64,000 nucleotides of DNA from Zancudomyces culisetae (lineage: Eukaryota > Kickxellomycota > Harpellomycetes > Harpellales > Legeriomycetaceae): contig LSSK01000001.1 in NCBI GenBank assembly GCA_001969505.1, forward strand, positions 1-64,000. The letters are read 5' to 3'. This document shows, piece by piece, positions 48,101 through 59,254 of the stretch. Each line of letters opens with the position of its first letter. The stretch's first letter is position 1. The notes under the pieces are model-generated. The model was not told where the DNA came from, did no database searches, and saw only the letters and a program-made list of their open reading frames with translations. A program made the translations under genes and the position numbers.

Positions 48101-49603
48101 AGTGCCATTAAAGCGCGAAATAGACACAAGGAAACACTGGTGGTTGAATCAAAGTTATTATTTAATAGAATATGTCGGTAAGTTTTTCATTTTAAAAATG
48201 TTTAAAACTTTGGTTTGTTTGATAATTTATATTCACGACTCTGCGAACAACTCAAATTCTTTTTTATGAAGTTTAACAAATGCATAAATATGCGATTATT
48301 AGCGAAATTTGCACTCACTATTCTACAATAAGCGACTTGGCAAAGACCATTGGAGTTTGGGACGCCTTATTTTCACTTTCCACAGTAGCATCTTTTCCTG
48401 GTTATACAAAACCAAAGGTTTCTGAAAGCGTTGATAACCAGGTAATTATACGTATCATGTTTGGTTTATTTTGTTAATTTTGTTTTTAACAGAGCTATAA
48501 TCATACTTTATCTGGGAATAATTAGTCGATTATTAGTATTAAGGGTGCTCGACACCCTCTATTGGAGTCCAGGATAAATTTTATTCCAAATGATGTTGAG
48601 CTGAGCGTAAGTTTTGCATTTGGTCTTCTATTAAAATTTATACCCTCTAGCTCAAATTAAGTATACAATATTACAATCGAATCTAAAATTATAACTTAGA
48701 CAAATAATGCCCAAGCATTGATATTAACCGGTCCAAATATGGGGGGAAAATCAACTTATATTAACACGCTATGCACTCTTGTGATAATGGCACATATTGG
48801 CAGTTACATTCCAGCTGAGCATGACCAGGCTTTATTAACACCAATGGACGCGATATTTACAAGAATAGGGGCAAACGATGACATTCTTAACTCCAAATCC
48901 ACATTTATGGTCGAGATGGAAGAAACGAACTATGCGTTGAAAAACGCAACTTCACAATCTTTGATAATTTTGGATGAGCTAGGAAGAGGCACTAGTTCTG
49001 TAGATGGATACGCAATAGCAAGCTCCGTTCTCACCTATCTTTTAGACATATACCGCTACAAGCCACTGGTGGTTTTTGCAACACATTTTTCACAAATTGC
49101 CAGATTCTACTACGAAAATCCTCTTTACGGACAGGTGAGTGTGTGTCACATGTCATTTGTTACTTCCAGATCTTCTCCAAACGTAGTCCCCAAGTGTGCT
49201 ACGACACATCCTAAAGGACATGATCCTGATCATCAATCAAGTTTGCAGGTTGATAAGCATTCATCTTTGTCGGGCTGCTCATATAATCCCGAAGACGTTG
49301 TCTTCTTGTACAAGTTGGTAGATGGTGTGGTATACTCAGACAGCTATGGAGTATTTATTGCAAGAATGGCTGGGATTCCAGAACAAGTACTGCGAACAGC
49401 GCTAGATGCATCATCAGAGCTTAGAAGCAAGTTAAAGTAAGTTTGGTTTTTTTTTTAAAAAAAAAGTTTAACCATTATTTGAGAAATACTCATGAATGAT
49501 GAACTTTATTTTTCAAAAATAAAATATTACTAATTTAAAGCAATTATTTAATAGCCCGCAAGATGCTCTACTAGAGCAGTTTAAGTATATAATGGAAAAC
49601 TAG
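45193..49603 (+). CDS. msh3: DNA mismatch repair protein MSH3, nine exons
   Basis: MSH3 pairs with MSH2 (MutS-beta) to recognise insertion/deletion loops. Exons are 45193-45429, 45509-46196, 46308-46609, 46751-47863, 47996-48177, 48303-48441, 48526-48606, 48700-49436 and 49555-49603. All acceptors are TAG and all phases agree, giving about 1175 residues. A PCNA-binding box, QTILSTYF, sits at residues 12-19. Next come the mismatch-binding start ([26 protein letters not shown]), the connector ([20 protein letters not shown]), the core ([16 protein letters not shown]), the clamp, Walker A ([10 protein letters not shown]), [10 protein letters not shown] and Walker B ([12 protein letters not shown]). 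The [13 protein letters not shown] block distinguishes MSH3 from MSH2 and MSH6. The exon 2/3 junction is the least certain. The stop is TAG. Confidence 0.93.
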
Positions 49604-49753
49604 TATCCTGTAGCCGACCATTTCACATTAACTTGACAAAAAACGTCAAAATAGTAGCTAGAGTAGTTAGGTTGCGAATTGGCGTAAATAACCAAATTAA
49701 TAAAATATGTAACCGCCTTCAAAAGCCGTGTTGGAAAGGGAGGAGCTGTCAAT

Positions 49754-50191
49754 TCAAAAATTATCCTTCCTTGGTTGTTGAACTAAATTTATTGGCTTGT
49801 AAATTCTGGTGCTCAAGCTACTGTCTTTGTTTGTAAATTTTTCCAAGTTTTTACTCCGTTCAAGATTCTGCTGATGGATAAAACTTTCATACTCTGCTAG
49901 GGTGGTACTTGTATGTGCAATGTCAGCATCATTTTGATTGGAACCCACCTCAAGATCTTGTTGATTGCAGTTTAACTCGGCCAACGACCCTTCTGTTGAA
50001 GTGGAATCGATGTTGGTACTTAAGACAGGATTTCCCCTTAACCCTTCATCTTGAATTTGTAGTGAATTTGCGCGGTCACTCTCACCCTGAATGACATTTG
50101 AAATCCCACCCCTTATCACTCTTCTTTGGCCTGCAACTAGCTCTGTTTTTAGAGCACGTGATAAATTCTCGATCTCTTTTTCTTTATCCAT
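49754..50191 (-). CDS. Small hypothetical protein, 145 aa
   Basis: A single-exon frame, ATG at 50191, converging on MSH3 with about 150 bp between the stops. The N-terminal 35 residues are charged and helical with regular leucine/valine spacing (MDKEKEIENLSRALKTELVA, GQRRVIRGGISNVI). The remainder is acidic and Ser/Thr/Asn/Gln-rich, probably disordered apart from a helix near YESFIHQQNLERSKNLEKF. No domain is recognised. It could be a small coiled-coil subunit of a larger complex, but this is a guess from composition. Confidence 0.55.
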   Translation of the reverse strand: MDKEKEIENLSRALKTELVAGQRRVIRGGISNVIQGESDRANSLQIQDEGLRGNPVLSTNIDSTSTEGSLAELNCNQQDLEVGSNQNDADIAHTSTTLAEYESFIHQQNLERSKNLEKFTNKDSSLSTRIYKPINLVQQPRKDNF

Positions 50192-53100
50192 ATCACAAGT
50201 ATGTAAATAAATTTGACTGCAAGGTATGTGTACTATAGTTTAGTGAAGATGTGTTGTATTAGCGCGGAAGTAACGACACAAAGAAAAACATTTCAGTTGT
50301 GACTCCATACGATCTTTATAAACACCATTTTATAGTTTTTATGAGAATTGTATTTACTAGTACAACAATAATACCTGGCTAAAAATAAAAATTTCAAAAC
50401 TTTAGATTTGCTTATGATAAATATGTAAATAGGTGTATTCTACTATGATCCGTCAAATGGTGTAAAAAAATGACTAAAAGAAATAAACAAATACGCATGA
50501 TACCCAAATAAAACAGTGTGAATATGACCATCGTCAGGTAAAAAAAACATTTGATGGATGTCTTTTCCCAACTAGTACTGCTTTATTTGCAATTGGAGGT
50601 AATAAAAGACGTTATTATTTTTTACGTCCATTTATTGTTGATTTGCTCCAGTAAAAACTACCACGTGAAGGCTCAAAAACTATCACATGAGAGGTCCCAA
50701 AAACCACCAAAAGAAAAGTCCCAAAAACCAGCAAAAGAAAAGCCCAAAAACTACCAAAAGAAAAGCCCAAAAATTACCAAGAAAAGCCCGAAATAAAAGA
50801 TGACTTGATTATAGCTATTTAATACTGCCACTTTAAAATAATGGACAAAAGCCCGTTTATGGAATATACACAAACAAAAAGTCAAAATCATTACTCAATG
50901 CATTGGTACATACCCATGTTTCCGAGTTGATATCTTGTGTTATAATTGCAATCCGTTCAATAAAATGTTGTCATTCTATACTGTTCAATTTAGAAATTAG
51001 TTTCTTGATGAACTCACATAACATTGATGTATAGTTTATAAACTATCTTGCATAAAATGTGCAAAATATTTGATTTAAAATTCTTACTATGTATAGAAAT
51101 CATATTACTATATCAAACTAAACTGTTGAAGAAATGCTGACCTTTTGTTGTGTGAATAGTAAACTTTGGTGTTTCCTGTCACAGTCTAATGCCTTTGGAA
51201 ACTTTACTTATCATAAATAAGTCTTTTTTTCACTGAGATGTACCGCTATCTTATAGAATAAAGTCGGATTATTCATATAGTAGACAAACTTTACGAGTTA
51301 CGAGTAAAGAAATTTTGCTTATTACAGAATGCCGAGTAAAAATTAGAAAATGGTTCAACAGATAATTTAAATCTGGATAGTATACTTTATATAGTCCCTT
51401 CAGTGTAAAATTTTTAGATAAAAAAGTCGGTGGTGTTTTAAAACAGACTGAAAACATTCTGACATTCACATTGAGTAGCCGAAAAGTGAAAAACACGCTG
51501 GGATTAAATTTTTGACTAATATATTGCCTTAGACTGATACTGTATACATGTATGACAGGAATATAAATAATAAACTGAATGTAACTTACCATGAATATAT
51601 TTATACTATTCTAGAAACGGTAAAGTTGAAATGGTGGTTCAAATTCTAGATATACTCCTCTTTACGAGTTTTTTCTACTGACAAATGTAAGAGTTTTAAT
51701 AGAAGTGGTTGATTTAAATTATCACTTGCATCTTGCGTTTTCAAGCTTAACTCAGGCTCAGAAAATATTAAAAGTCACATATACGCAATTTTACCTATTA
51801 TCTAAAAAGTACTAAATAACTTACTATGCTGAGGGGTTCAAATCAACATTAAATGTAGCATACTACATTATAGAATCTATCCGTTATTCGATTACAAAAA
51901 ACTATATTTATTCCAACATCCAGATTTTAAGCGTCTTTCGGTTTTGGATTATTACAAGCCGGAATAGCTGTAAAAATGGTCATTTATTCAAATTACTCTT
52001 AGTAAAAAAAATCGGCTTTATTTGTATAATTTGTGATACTGCTAAATACATTTAAGATAAAGCAGACAGTTCAGCTACTTTGGCAGCTGAAAATCGAAAA
52101 AAACAACATGTAGCCATAATCAACTTGAACTAGTAACTAAGGTATCAAAAATACTCAACATACCATTGACCGATTTGAAAACACCAGCTTAACTATTCAA
52201 ATAACACAATACTCATACTATAGATTAGACAACTCTGAAAAATCATATTAGTCAATTTTCTGCAACAGCTATTGACTTTAACTCACGTCTCCAGGGTTTC
52301 AAACTACATACGCGTGTAATAAAGTTATTGAAGTACACTTTTTTCATTGTTTTAAGTGTTGATAAAAAAGATAAAACAAAAATTAGCATCAAGAGTTTTT
52401 TCAGAATTCACTGGTTTCGGGTTATAAATTTCCAACTTCAATTCGAATTCAACTAACCTGTTATATGGTCTCATAGGTTACCTTAAAAACACGATTAAAC
52501 TCAGATTGTGATGGAATCACAAATTTTCTCTCAACAGTTTAATTTTGCTGCGGATTGTATTATTTCACAATGCGCTACTAAAAATAGGGAAATCTAGCTA
52601 TCCCTCAAAAGTAATTCTGACACTTTCTTCCATAGCATTCTGATTAGAATAATTTATCCTGATTATCAACAAAAACCGTAATAGTGAATTGTTTTCTCTG
52701 AAATAATGTATTGTAAGTATGAATCCTTACTGTGTGAGGTAAAACTGGACCTTATTATTGATATTTTGCAGGATTTTTTTCAGCATTTATTAGCAACTGA
52801 ATATATCGATAAAAAAACTCGACTCCTTTCTATTATTTAAATAGGATTACTGATCCCACAATTGGCTACTAATCTCTGCGCAGAAACAGGTATATGAGGT
52901 GTATCAATATGTTTATTATTTTTAAATGACGCATTATTTCAGCTCGTTTAAAGAAATTAAAAAATTCTGATTTAAAAAATTAACTATTTGTGAATCAGAG
53001 CATATCCACAATTTCTAGTGAAATTAAGTGCTGTAATTTTGTGCACATAACACATCACAAAGATAGTATAACGTGGAAATAAAAAAATCTATTAGTTTGG

Positions 53101-53558
53101 TAATTTGAAGTAGTGGTTCGGGTCATAGCATTTAGTACCAGCTATCTTTAGAAGATTTCCGCAATGATTACAACTTTTGTTTTTTTAGAACACTGACCTT
53201 TTATTTTATTTTTTGGTTTTTTATTCAGAATACGAGGTATCATAATTAGTCAGCATATCATAAAACTGTTATCGTGCCTTTTTTTTTGGTATATGAGATT
53301 TCCTTACAATTGTGAGATGTTAATGACATTGAAAAGAACGACTTGATAAAATATTCGACTTTAATAAACCGTAAACTGCGGATTTACTGTACTTTTATGT
53401 TTATGAATGCAAGCCAAGCAATATTTTAGTATAAATACTTGACCAGTTTCTAGAAAAGTCACTAAAATAAATCATTGATCTAGTTTAGAAAATATCGATA
53501 GTATAGTTATCACTATAATTGAAACAACAAATAACACTTTCAAAACATTAAATAAAAA
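50192..53558. other. 3.4-kb gene-poor tract
   Basis: Stops are frequent in all frames. Apart from a minisatellite at 50658-50790 I see no gene, RNA gene or transposon end. The frame at 51269-51592 has no recognisable content. Confidence 0.5.
50658..50790. repeat. Minisatellite, unit of about 23 bp
   Basis: Five to six degenerate tandem copies of a unit like CTACCAAAAGAAAAGCCCAAAAA, with copies of 22 to 24 bp and a shortened last copy. One reading frame gives a Lys/Pro/Ser repeat (SQKPPKEK, SQKPAKEK, KPKNYQKK), but the unit length changes between copies, so no coding phase is kept. Confidence 0.8.
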
Positions 53559-53753
53559 ATGGATCTCCTTTGTGGATTGGGAAAAAACTCCAAAAAGAGT
53601 ATTGATTCCGAAAATACTGTAAAAAACGTTGCAGAAAGCATCAAAAGCAATGAAAGCGCTAAGACTGTCACAAAAAAAGCTGATCCTGTAACTAAAGTAG
53701 GCTACTATTCAACATCTGGACACCTTGATGAGGCAAGAAGCCACGTTTATTAG
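53559..53753 (+). CDS. Possible small protein, 64 aa
   Basis: An ATG-started frame after an A-rich leader (ATTAAATAAAAAATGG). The peptide is Lys/Ser/Thr-rich (MDLLCGLGKNSKKSIDSENT ... GYYSTSGHLDEARSHVY) and hydrophilic, with no signal or membrane segment. No family recognised. In this AT-rich desert an open frame with balanced residues is mildly suggestive only. Confidence 0.35.
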   Translation: MDLLCGLGKNSKKSIDSENTVKNVAESIKSNESAKTVTKKADPVTKVGYYSTSGHLDEARSHVY

Positions 53754-54389
53754 CTGAACAACTAGGTAGGGAAAAAGCTCTTGAAGTTGCCATATATATA
53801 TATCGTACTATATTGTATTGTATAACTAATATTCAATGGTAAAATGATAGGGTTTAGTTATAAGCTTTATTGAATTTTATCACAAAGCTGCAAAGATAAC
53901 AGCAGGTAAAATACGGGAAATATCATATCAATCAGGCCATAAGCCAGTCACGCCTAGTTGGGCGCGTGTTGCATTCAGAAGTATTTCCTGGATATCATAG
54001 CTATACGATTTTCAAAAATGTTGTAAAGGTAGAATAAAATGGATGTGTAAATAGCTTGAGAATAGCATCAATTTTTCAACATTAGTGAGTTGAATCAATA
54101 TATATGTTTGGTAATAGTTTTGAATTTATATTTTTTCTTGCAAAGTGAATTGAGTGAATAAATATAACATAAAACATTTAAAATGAACTATTATATAAAT
54201 ATACATGTAATATCTAACCAACCCATACCCATCCTGTTGGAGGCTTTATATCCGTTAGGAGTTAATAAAAAATGAGTTTTTATACTTTCAAACTATCAAG
54301 GATAATTAATCAACATTAATAGGACTACGTTCAAGAAATCTGTTGCGTTTAGCTCGACTAGGAGTATTATTTCTATTCTCCTTTTAGTT
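53754..54389. other. Intergenic
   Basis: AT-rich; a short (TA)n run near 53793-53803. No gene is seen. Confidence 0.5.
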
Positions 54390-54644
54390 ATGGATAGTAG
54401 CCATTTTTTGCGACTGGTTTTCCCATCCTGCGAGATACTTGATTACATTGTTGAGGCAAATTCACATGGCACATACAACGACATTGAATATGGTGGAACT
54501 ATCTATATACTTCACAAAGTAAAGGCTAATATGGTGCACGATACGCATAAAAAGATAACAAAATTAGAACTGGTTAACCAAAGCTTTGAAATTGTATTAC
54601 TACCGATAGGATATGAGGCAAGTGTTAATTCGTATGAAAGATGA
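54390..54644 (+). CDS. Possible small protein or exon, 84 aa
   Basis: An ATG-started frame of 84 residues with globular composition (MDSSHFLRLVFPSCEILDYI, GGTIYILHKVKANMVHDTHK, LELVNQSFEIVLLPIGYEAS). No known domain is recognised. It stands at the left end of a coding-like but stop-riddled region, so it may be the surviving 5' part of a decayed gene. Confidence 0.35.
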   Translation: MDSSHFLRLVFPSCEILDYIVEANSHGTYNDIEYGGTIYILHKVKANMVHDTHKKITKLELVNQSFEIVLLPIGYEASVNSYER

Positions 54645-54994
54645 TTCTATGAGCTTGAAAAAGTAATCAAACTATAGTTGGGATGCTAGAATACTAGATG
54701 AGGTGTGATGATGAAGTATCCGAAAGTCCAGCATATGGTCGCACCAGTATGACGTGTTTGCTAATAGAAGTTAAAACTGTTAAATTGCTTGTAAAAGAAA
54801 GATTATTTGAATTATCCAGAACGGAATAATATCTGGATCCCATATAATTTGGGTCTCACAAGATCATTAAAACACTTTTTGAATAACGATTCCGTGGCAA
54901 ATAGTTTTAATCATTATCAACTATAGTACGTGAATACAACAGAAAACTTAAATTGATAAACATAGCTCCTAGATACTTCTGTGGTCTGATAGTG

Positions 54995-55900
54995 CTAGAA
55001 GGTAAAGAATAACATAAATATATAGAAAAAAACGTTAGAAACTGTCTCTTGTTTGGATCATAAAGACACCGCTTATTCTGGATAATACACGGCTATTAAA
55101 ACCTTAGTCAAAAAAAACAATCCAGTACAGGATAACAATTTTTTAGATGGCATCGAGGTGAAAGTTTTAGTAGCTAACATTGAAATAGCGCAAACTACTA
55201 CTGGCTTAAAAAATCGGACTAAATAGCGATCATAAAACTTTGAGAACCGTCATAAAATTCAAAAAAATCGAGGTGGTAAAACTTGTCTTGAAGAGGATAT
55301 TGGTAAAGCGTTAACAATAGAACCGGTATTGTGGGTATAGCACTTTGAGAATAAAGCATCGAAATGTGTGGTTTTTATTGTGATGATATAAATGCAGGCA
55401 GTGATCGGTGCTTTTTTAGCAATCAACTTTAGTCTAAGTTACATCGAAGCGTTCAATTAATGTTGATCTGTAGTCCTGAGATTGGTAGTGGTACATATTC
55501 ACCCGGATCAGCCATCAATAAAATTGACGGAGAAACATATGTTGGTTTTGAAAGGCGGTATTATGTTTAAAAGTGTTGAGAAAATTGCCCTCTGCTCACA
55601 CAAGAACAATCTTTATTCATGCAAAAACAACAACCTGGAGATCCTGAAATTAATAATTGATGTTGATATTATTAAACATGTTAACTTTTAGTGACATGGC
55701 TATTGGGGGTTGAATCAATAGCGATGCAAAGATTTCGGAGGCTTTTGATTGAAAATAATACGGTCCTGGTGCTAAATAAGAGTTAAGAGTTCAAGGAAAC
55801 ATATGACATTAAAGGGGCAGAAGCTATCAAACAACTAATTGTGTGTGGCATCAAAGAGGTATCTAAAGTTGAATCTGTCAAAGCAGAGCAGTTATCTTGA
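54995..55900 (+). pseudogene. Coding-like tract with scattered stops
   Basis: One frame reads in long pieces separated by single stops: YTAIKTLVKKNNPVQDNNFL, NRGGKTCLEEDIGKALTIEP, then an open part at 55482-55691 (VVVHIHPDQPSIKLTEKHML, VLKGGIMFKSVEKIAL). A second frame near 55709-55899 gives VESIAMQRFRRLL and AEAIKQLIVCGIKEVSKVES. Residue balance is protein-like, unlike the flanking DNA, suggesting an old decayed gene. I could not name the family. Confidence 0.3.
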
Positions 55901-57553
55901 ATCGATGAAAAGGAGAATAAGCCTTCTTAAAAAGTGGAAGAGTGGAAGAGTGGGATTGGCTAGGTAAAAAATAGAATATGGGTTTTTTAGCTACATAAGA
56001 ACATGTGGCTCTTACAAAAATCGCAGTACAAGTTACAAATTCCGTTGAATGTAGCACCATAGGCTATTTTATTTTTTACACGCGCCCACTAAAAGTTGGG
56101 ATATGCTCAACAGCCAAACCTAGCATGATCTCAGCTTGCACTAAGATGTCACCACTTTTACGTTTGCCTTTTTCTCCATATGTTCGCTATGTAGAACAAG
56201 AAGAACATACAAGCCACGTAACATACTTACGGAATCTTAGAACTTATTAAGCTTAACTTTTGAACACACAAAGACACTTGATGGGTGATTCTGTTTTTTG
56301 TGTCTGAGGTTTTTGAATGGCTGTTTAGAACTTAGCGAAAATATTTCCATTTTAAAAACCTATCGTATTTTCTTAGGTTTCAATGCGACCTATACATGAA
56401 AATGGATAAGATTCAAAGTCTGTTGGAAAACCAATTATTTGCGGAACTTAAAAACTTAAGACTTTCATATATAACTAAAATAAGAACTGAAAATTTAATT
56501 TTGCAGGTCGCCGAAACATCCCCTTAATAGTGGTTTAATGGTTTAGGTACGAAGTTTGCTGAGAAACTTGGTTTATTTCCTCCCCCCGTACAAACCCAGT
56601 ACTTTTTTTACTAATTATGAACATCAAAATAGCATTTAGCCCTTAACAATAGTGTGCAGCTCTTAGCAATAACATGAAACTATCTCAAAAGAAATACTGG
56701 GGCATTCACTCGCCCTATTGCCTCGCTATTCTCTATAACCCTGCTAGTAGTTTTATAGTTAAAAGCCTTTCACTCTTATGTTTACTTCCTCTTTTGTAAT
56801 TCCTTTCTTTACCCAAAGTATTCGTCAGTTAAAAAAGCACTCCAATAAAGAAAAAAATAAGTACAACAGCTAATTGTGTAAGCCTATAGAAAGACTAGCT
56901 GACTTTTTTATCTCTGTAAAGAGTTTAAACCTTCTTGCTAGAATAGTTCGAACAATATAACAACGGCTTACGACTTAAAACCCGAAATAACCCCAAGCTT
57001 TCGCTCGTTGATGTTATTTTTCACCTCTTGCATCCATGCTATGTGATAAGTGTTTTTACCTACATCCAAGCTGCAAAAAACAAAAAAATATTGGCTAATA
57101 AACTGTCTTTCTCTTTAGAATGTTGTGTCTACCAAACCACAGGCATGTGGTATCGAGTTTCTTTATTTTTTCCTCTTTGCTTCTAATAATTATAAGAAGT
57201 ATGCTCACAACGGAGGACGCTTTCGAAAAAAATACTCCTGCTTTCCAACTAAACAGAATTTACTTTCTCCTCTTTCTTTCCCTTCCCTCTATCTTTTCCC
57301 TCTATAAAAAGATTAACATATACATTATTTTTCAGTGATAAACATTCTTATTAGTAAAGTAAAATTTACCACTTAGCCATCAATTAAAACTTTTAAAAAA
57401 ACTTAGATAAAGTTATTAAGATAAGTTTCAGGTTTTTGCAGTGATGTCTTTTTGAGAGAGAACGTTTGTTAGAGTTCGTTTACAAATTTCATATGATAGT
57501 AAATATTTATTTAACCTTTATATTCACAGTCAGGTAATAGGTGAAAAAAGATG
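55901..57553. other. Intergenic, no supported gene
   Basis: Only short frames (56005-56250, 57120-57338) without recognisable content. T-rich stretches near 57160-57310. Confidence 0.5.
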
Positions 57554-57772
57554 TCAAATCCAACCAGGCAATTCACACTCCTTAGTCGAGTTTCCCATGG
57601 TTAGAAACTTATGTTGAACTATATCTCCTAGTTGAGCCAATGGGCCATGTGAGGGCCCAGGTTCTACATCCATGGACGAAACACCTGATCTGGCACCATC
57701 GGAAGAGTAGCGGCCATTATCCTGAAACTGTTGGATGATTGCCGAACGGAGTTGCTTAATCAGACCTGACAT
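57554..57772 (-). CDS. Small MSG...GRYSSD family protein, copy A
   Basis: An ATG-started frame of 72 residues, ending in TGA. The N-terminus MSGLIKQLRSAIIQQFQDNG is a short amphipathic helix followed by RYSSD. A Gly/Pro/Ser-rich part follows (SSMDVEPGPSHGPLAQLGD). The frame at 61102-61296 on the same strand starts with a matching block: 12 of the first 24 residues are identical, including MSG, R, I, D and GRYSSD. The upstream DNA also shares short blocks (see findings). Conservation in two copies supports a real gene; the function is unknown. It could be a first exon rather than the whole gene. Confidence 0.5.
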   Translation of the reverse strand: MSGLIKQLRSAIIQQFQDNGRYSSDGARSGVSSMDVEPGPSHGPLAQLGDIVQHKFLTMGNSTKECELPGWI

Positions 57773-58792
57773 TGTAATTTTAGTTTTTTAAAATAAACTC
57801 TTACTTTTTTAAATATTAGCCTTAGCACTATTCTTTTAACTTGACTTATAATCAACCTGTTTCAAACAAATTACTTGTTCAATCTTATTAAATTTCTTGT
57901 ATACTGTATACTTTAAAACTACTAAAAGAGCTAAGATACTCCTAATGAGATCTCTTTTTCTTTTAAATATGTTAATTGCTATTGTTAAAACTATTATAAA
58001 ACTATTCCTATTAATGTCTACTATATCTGTTATTACTTTTATTTAGCCTTGTTATTATCCTCATACTCTGTCTCATTTCCCATACTCGTATTTCTACTCT
58101 TATTGTATTTGATATATACTATTACTAATATATTCTTTTTCTGTTATTGCATTTTGAAATTTTTCTATTTGATTTTTGATCTGATTACTTGATTAATTAT
58201 GTGATCGGAAATACAATTCCTATTTTTGATTGTTATCATCATACATAACATCAAATTCATTATTCACATATTAATAACTTTCTGTAATTTTATAGTTTCC
58301 CAAGAAATTGTATCATTTAGGTCTTATAACACAGAACACACTAGAACACACGGCACACACTAAACTCGAGTACACACGAAACTCTCTATATTGTACTAAT
58401 CAATAGATTATTTCTAATTCTACAATTCAATTTTATTAAATTACTATCAGATTTTGCACAAGCAAGTTTAAATGCTGCTCCATATTTATATTTATCTATT
58501 TGACCGATTAGTAAACAAACAATTAAAATATTTTATTATTGTACTGCTGAAAGGTATTTATATTAAAAGTTTTATTTCAGCTTGTTTTTATTTATTTTTT
58601 AAGTGTGTTTATTGCTAAGATTGTTGAAAAAATGTAAAAAATTAACTTTGAACATCTCTTGTTAAAAACCTTTACTTTAAATAATTATAAAATTTAATTA
58701 TAATTATTAATAAAATAGAACTAAACAGAAATGAAACTGATCAAATTTGGAGTAGAATCATGCCATTATAAATGCCACATTGGTATTCAATC
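57773..58792. other. Upstream region of copy A, intergenic
   Basis: It contains AGCCTTAGCACTA at about 57818-57830 and CGAGTACACACGAA at about 58367-58380. Both have close counterparts upstream of copy B (about 61355-61367 and 61719-61732). Otherwise AT-rich without ORFs. Confidence 0.4.
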
Positions 58793-59254
58793 TTATGAGG
58801 TAGTCCAAATATAAGATACTGCATGACGTCGACCGAAAACATACCATAACTCATTAATCGAATTTCCTAGCCTCATATCATGGACATAACAGATACCTCC
58901 ACAATTTGCCTCTCTGCAGGCTAAGAATGTGCCTTTGTTAATATTTCTGCCTCCCATTGTTATAGCTGCAAACGCCGGTGATGCGTAGCACCTATTTGGC
59001 ATGATATCGAAAGTACCCTGTGGTTGACTAGGAGCGCGACCGACAGCGAGTGGATCACTAAGACCGGAACCGGCACGGAACAGTTGAACTATCATATTAT
59101 CATTTCTGGATGCATGTGAGTTTGTGGTCAGTTCTAGATCTCTGTTTTCATCCACAGTTTGCAAAGTTTGGTTTTGTGCACTTTGTGGTAAGGCTGAGCT
59201 AAATACAAGGATGCTTAAAATGCTGAGAATGCTGAGTGTTGTTGACTTGATCAT
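58793..59254 (-). CDS. Small secreted protein with four cysteines
   Basis: An ATG-started frame of 153 residues. The first 20 residues (MIKSTTLSILSILSILVFSS) form a clear signal peptide, followed by ALPQSAQ, a likely cleavage region. The mature part is hydrophilic and then globular, with exactly four cysteines in NRCYAS and ACREANCGGICY, allowing two disulfides. It ends with LWYVFGRRHAVSYIWTTS. Size, signal and cysteine pairs are those of small secreted fungal proteins, but I recognise no family and assign no function. Confidence 0.65.
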   Translation of the reverse strand: MIKSTTLSILSILSILVFSSALPQSAQNQTLQTVDENRDLELTTNSHASRNDNMIVQLFRAGSGLSDPLAVGRAPSQPQGTFDIMPNRCYASPAFAAITMGGRNINKGTFLACREANCGGICYVHDMRLGNSINELWYVFGRRHAVSYIWTTS

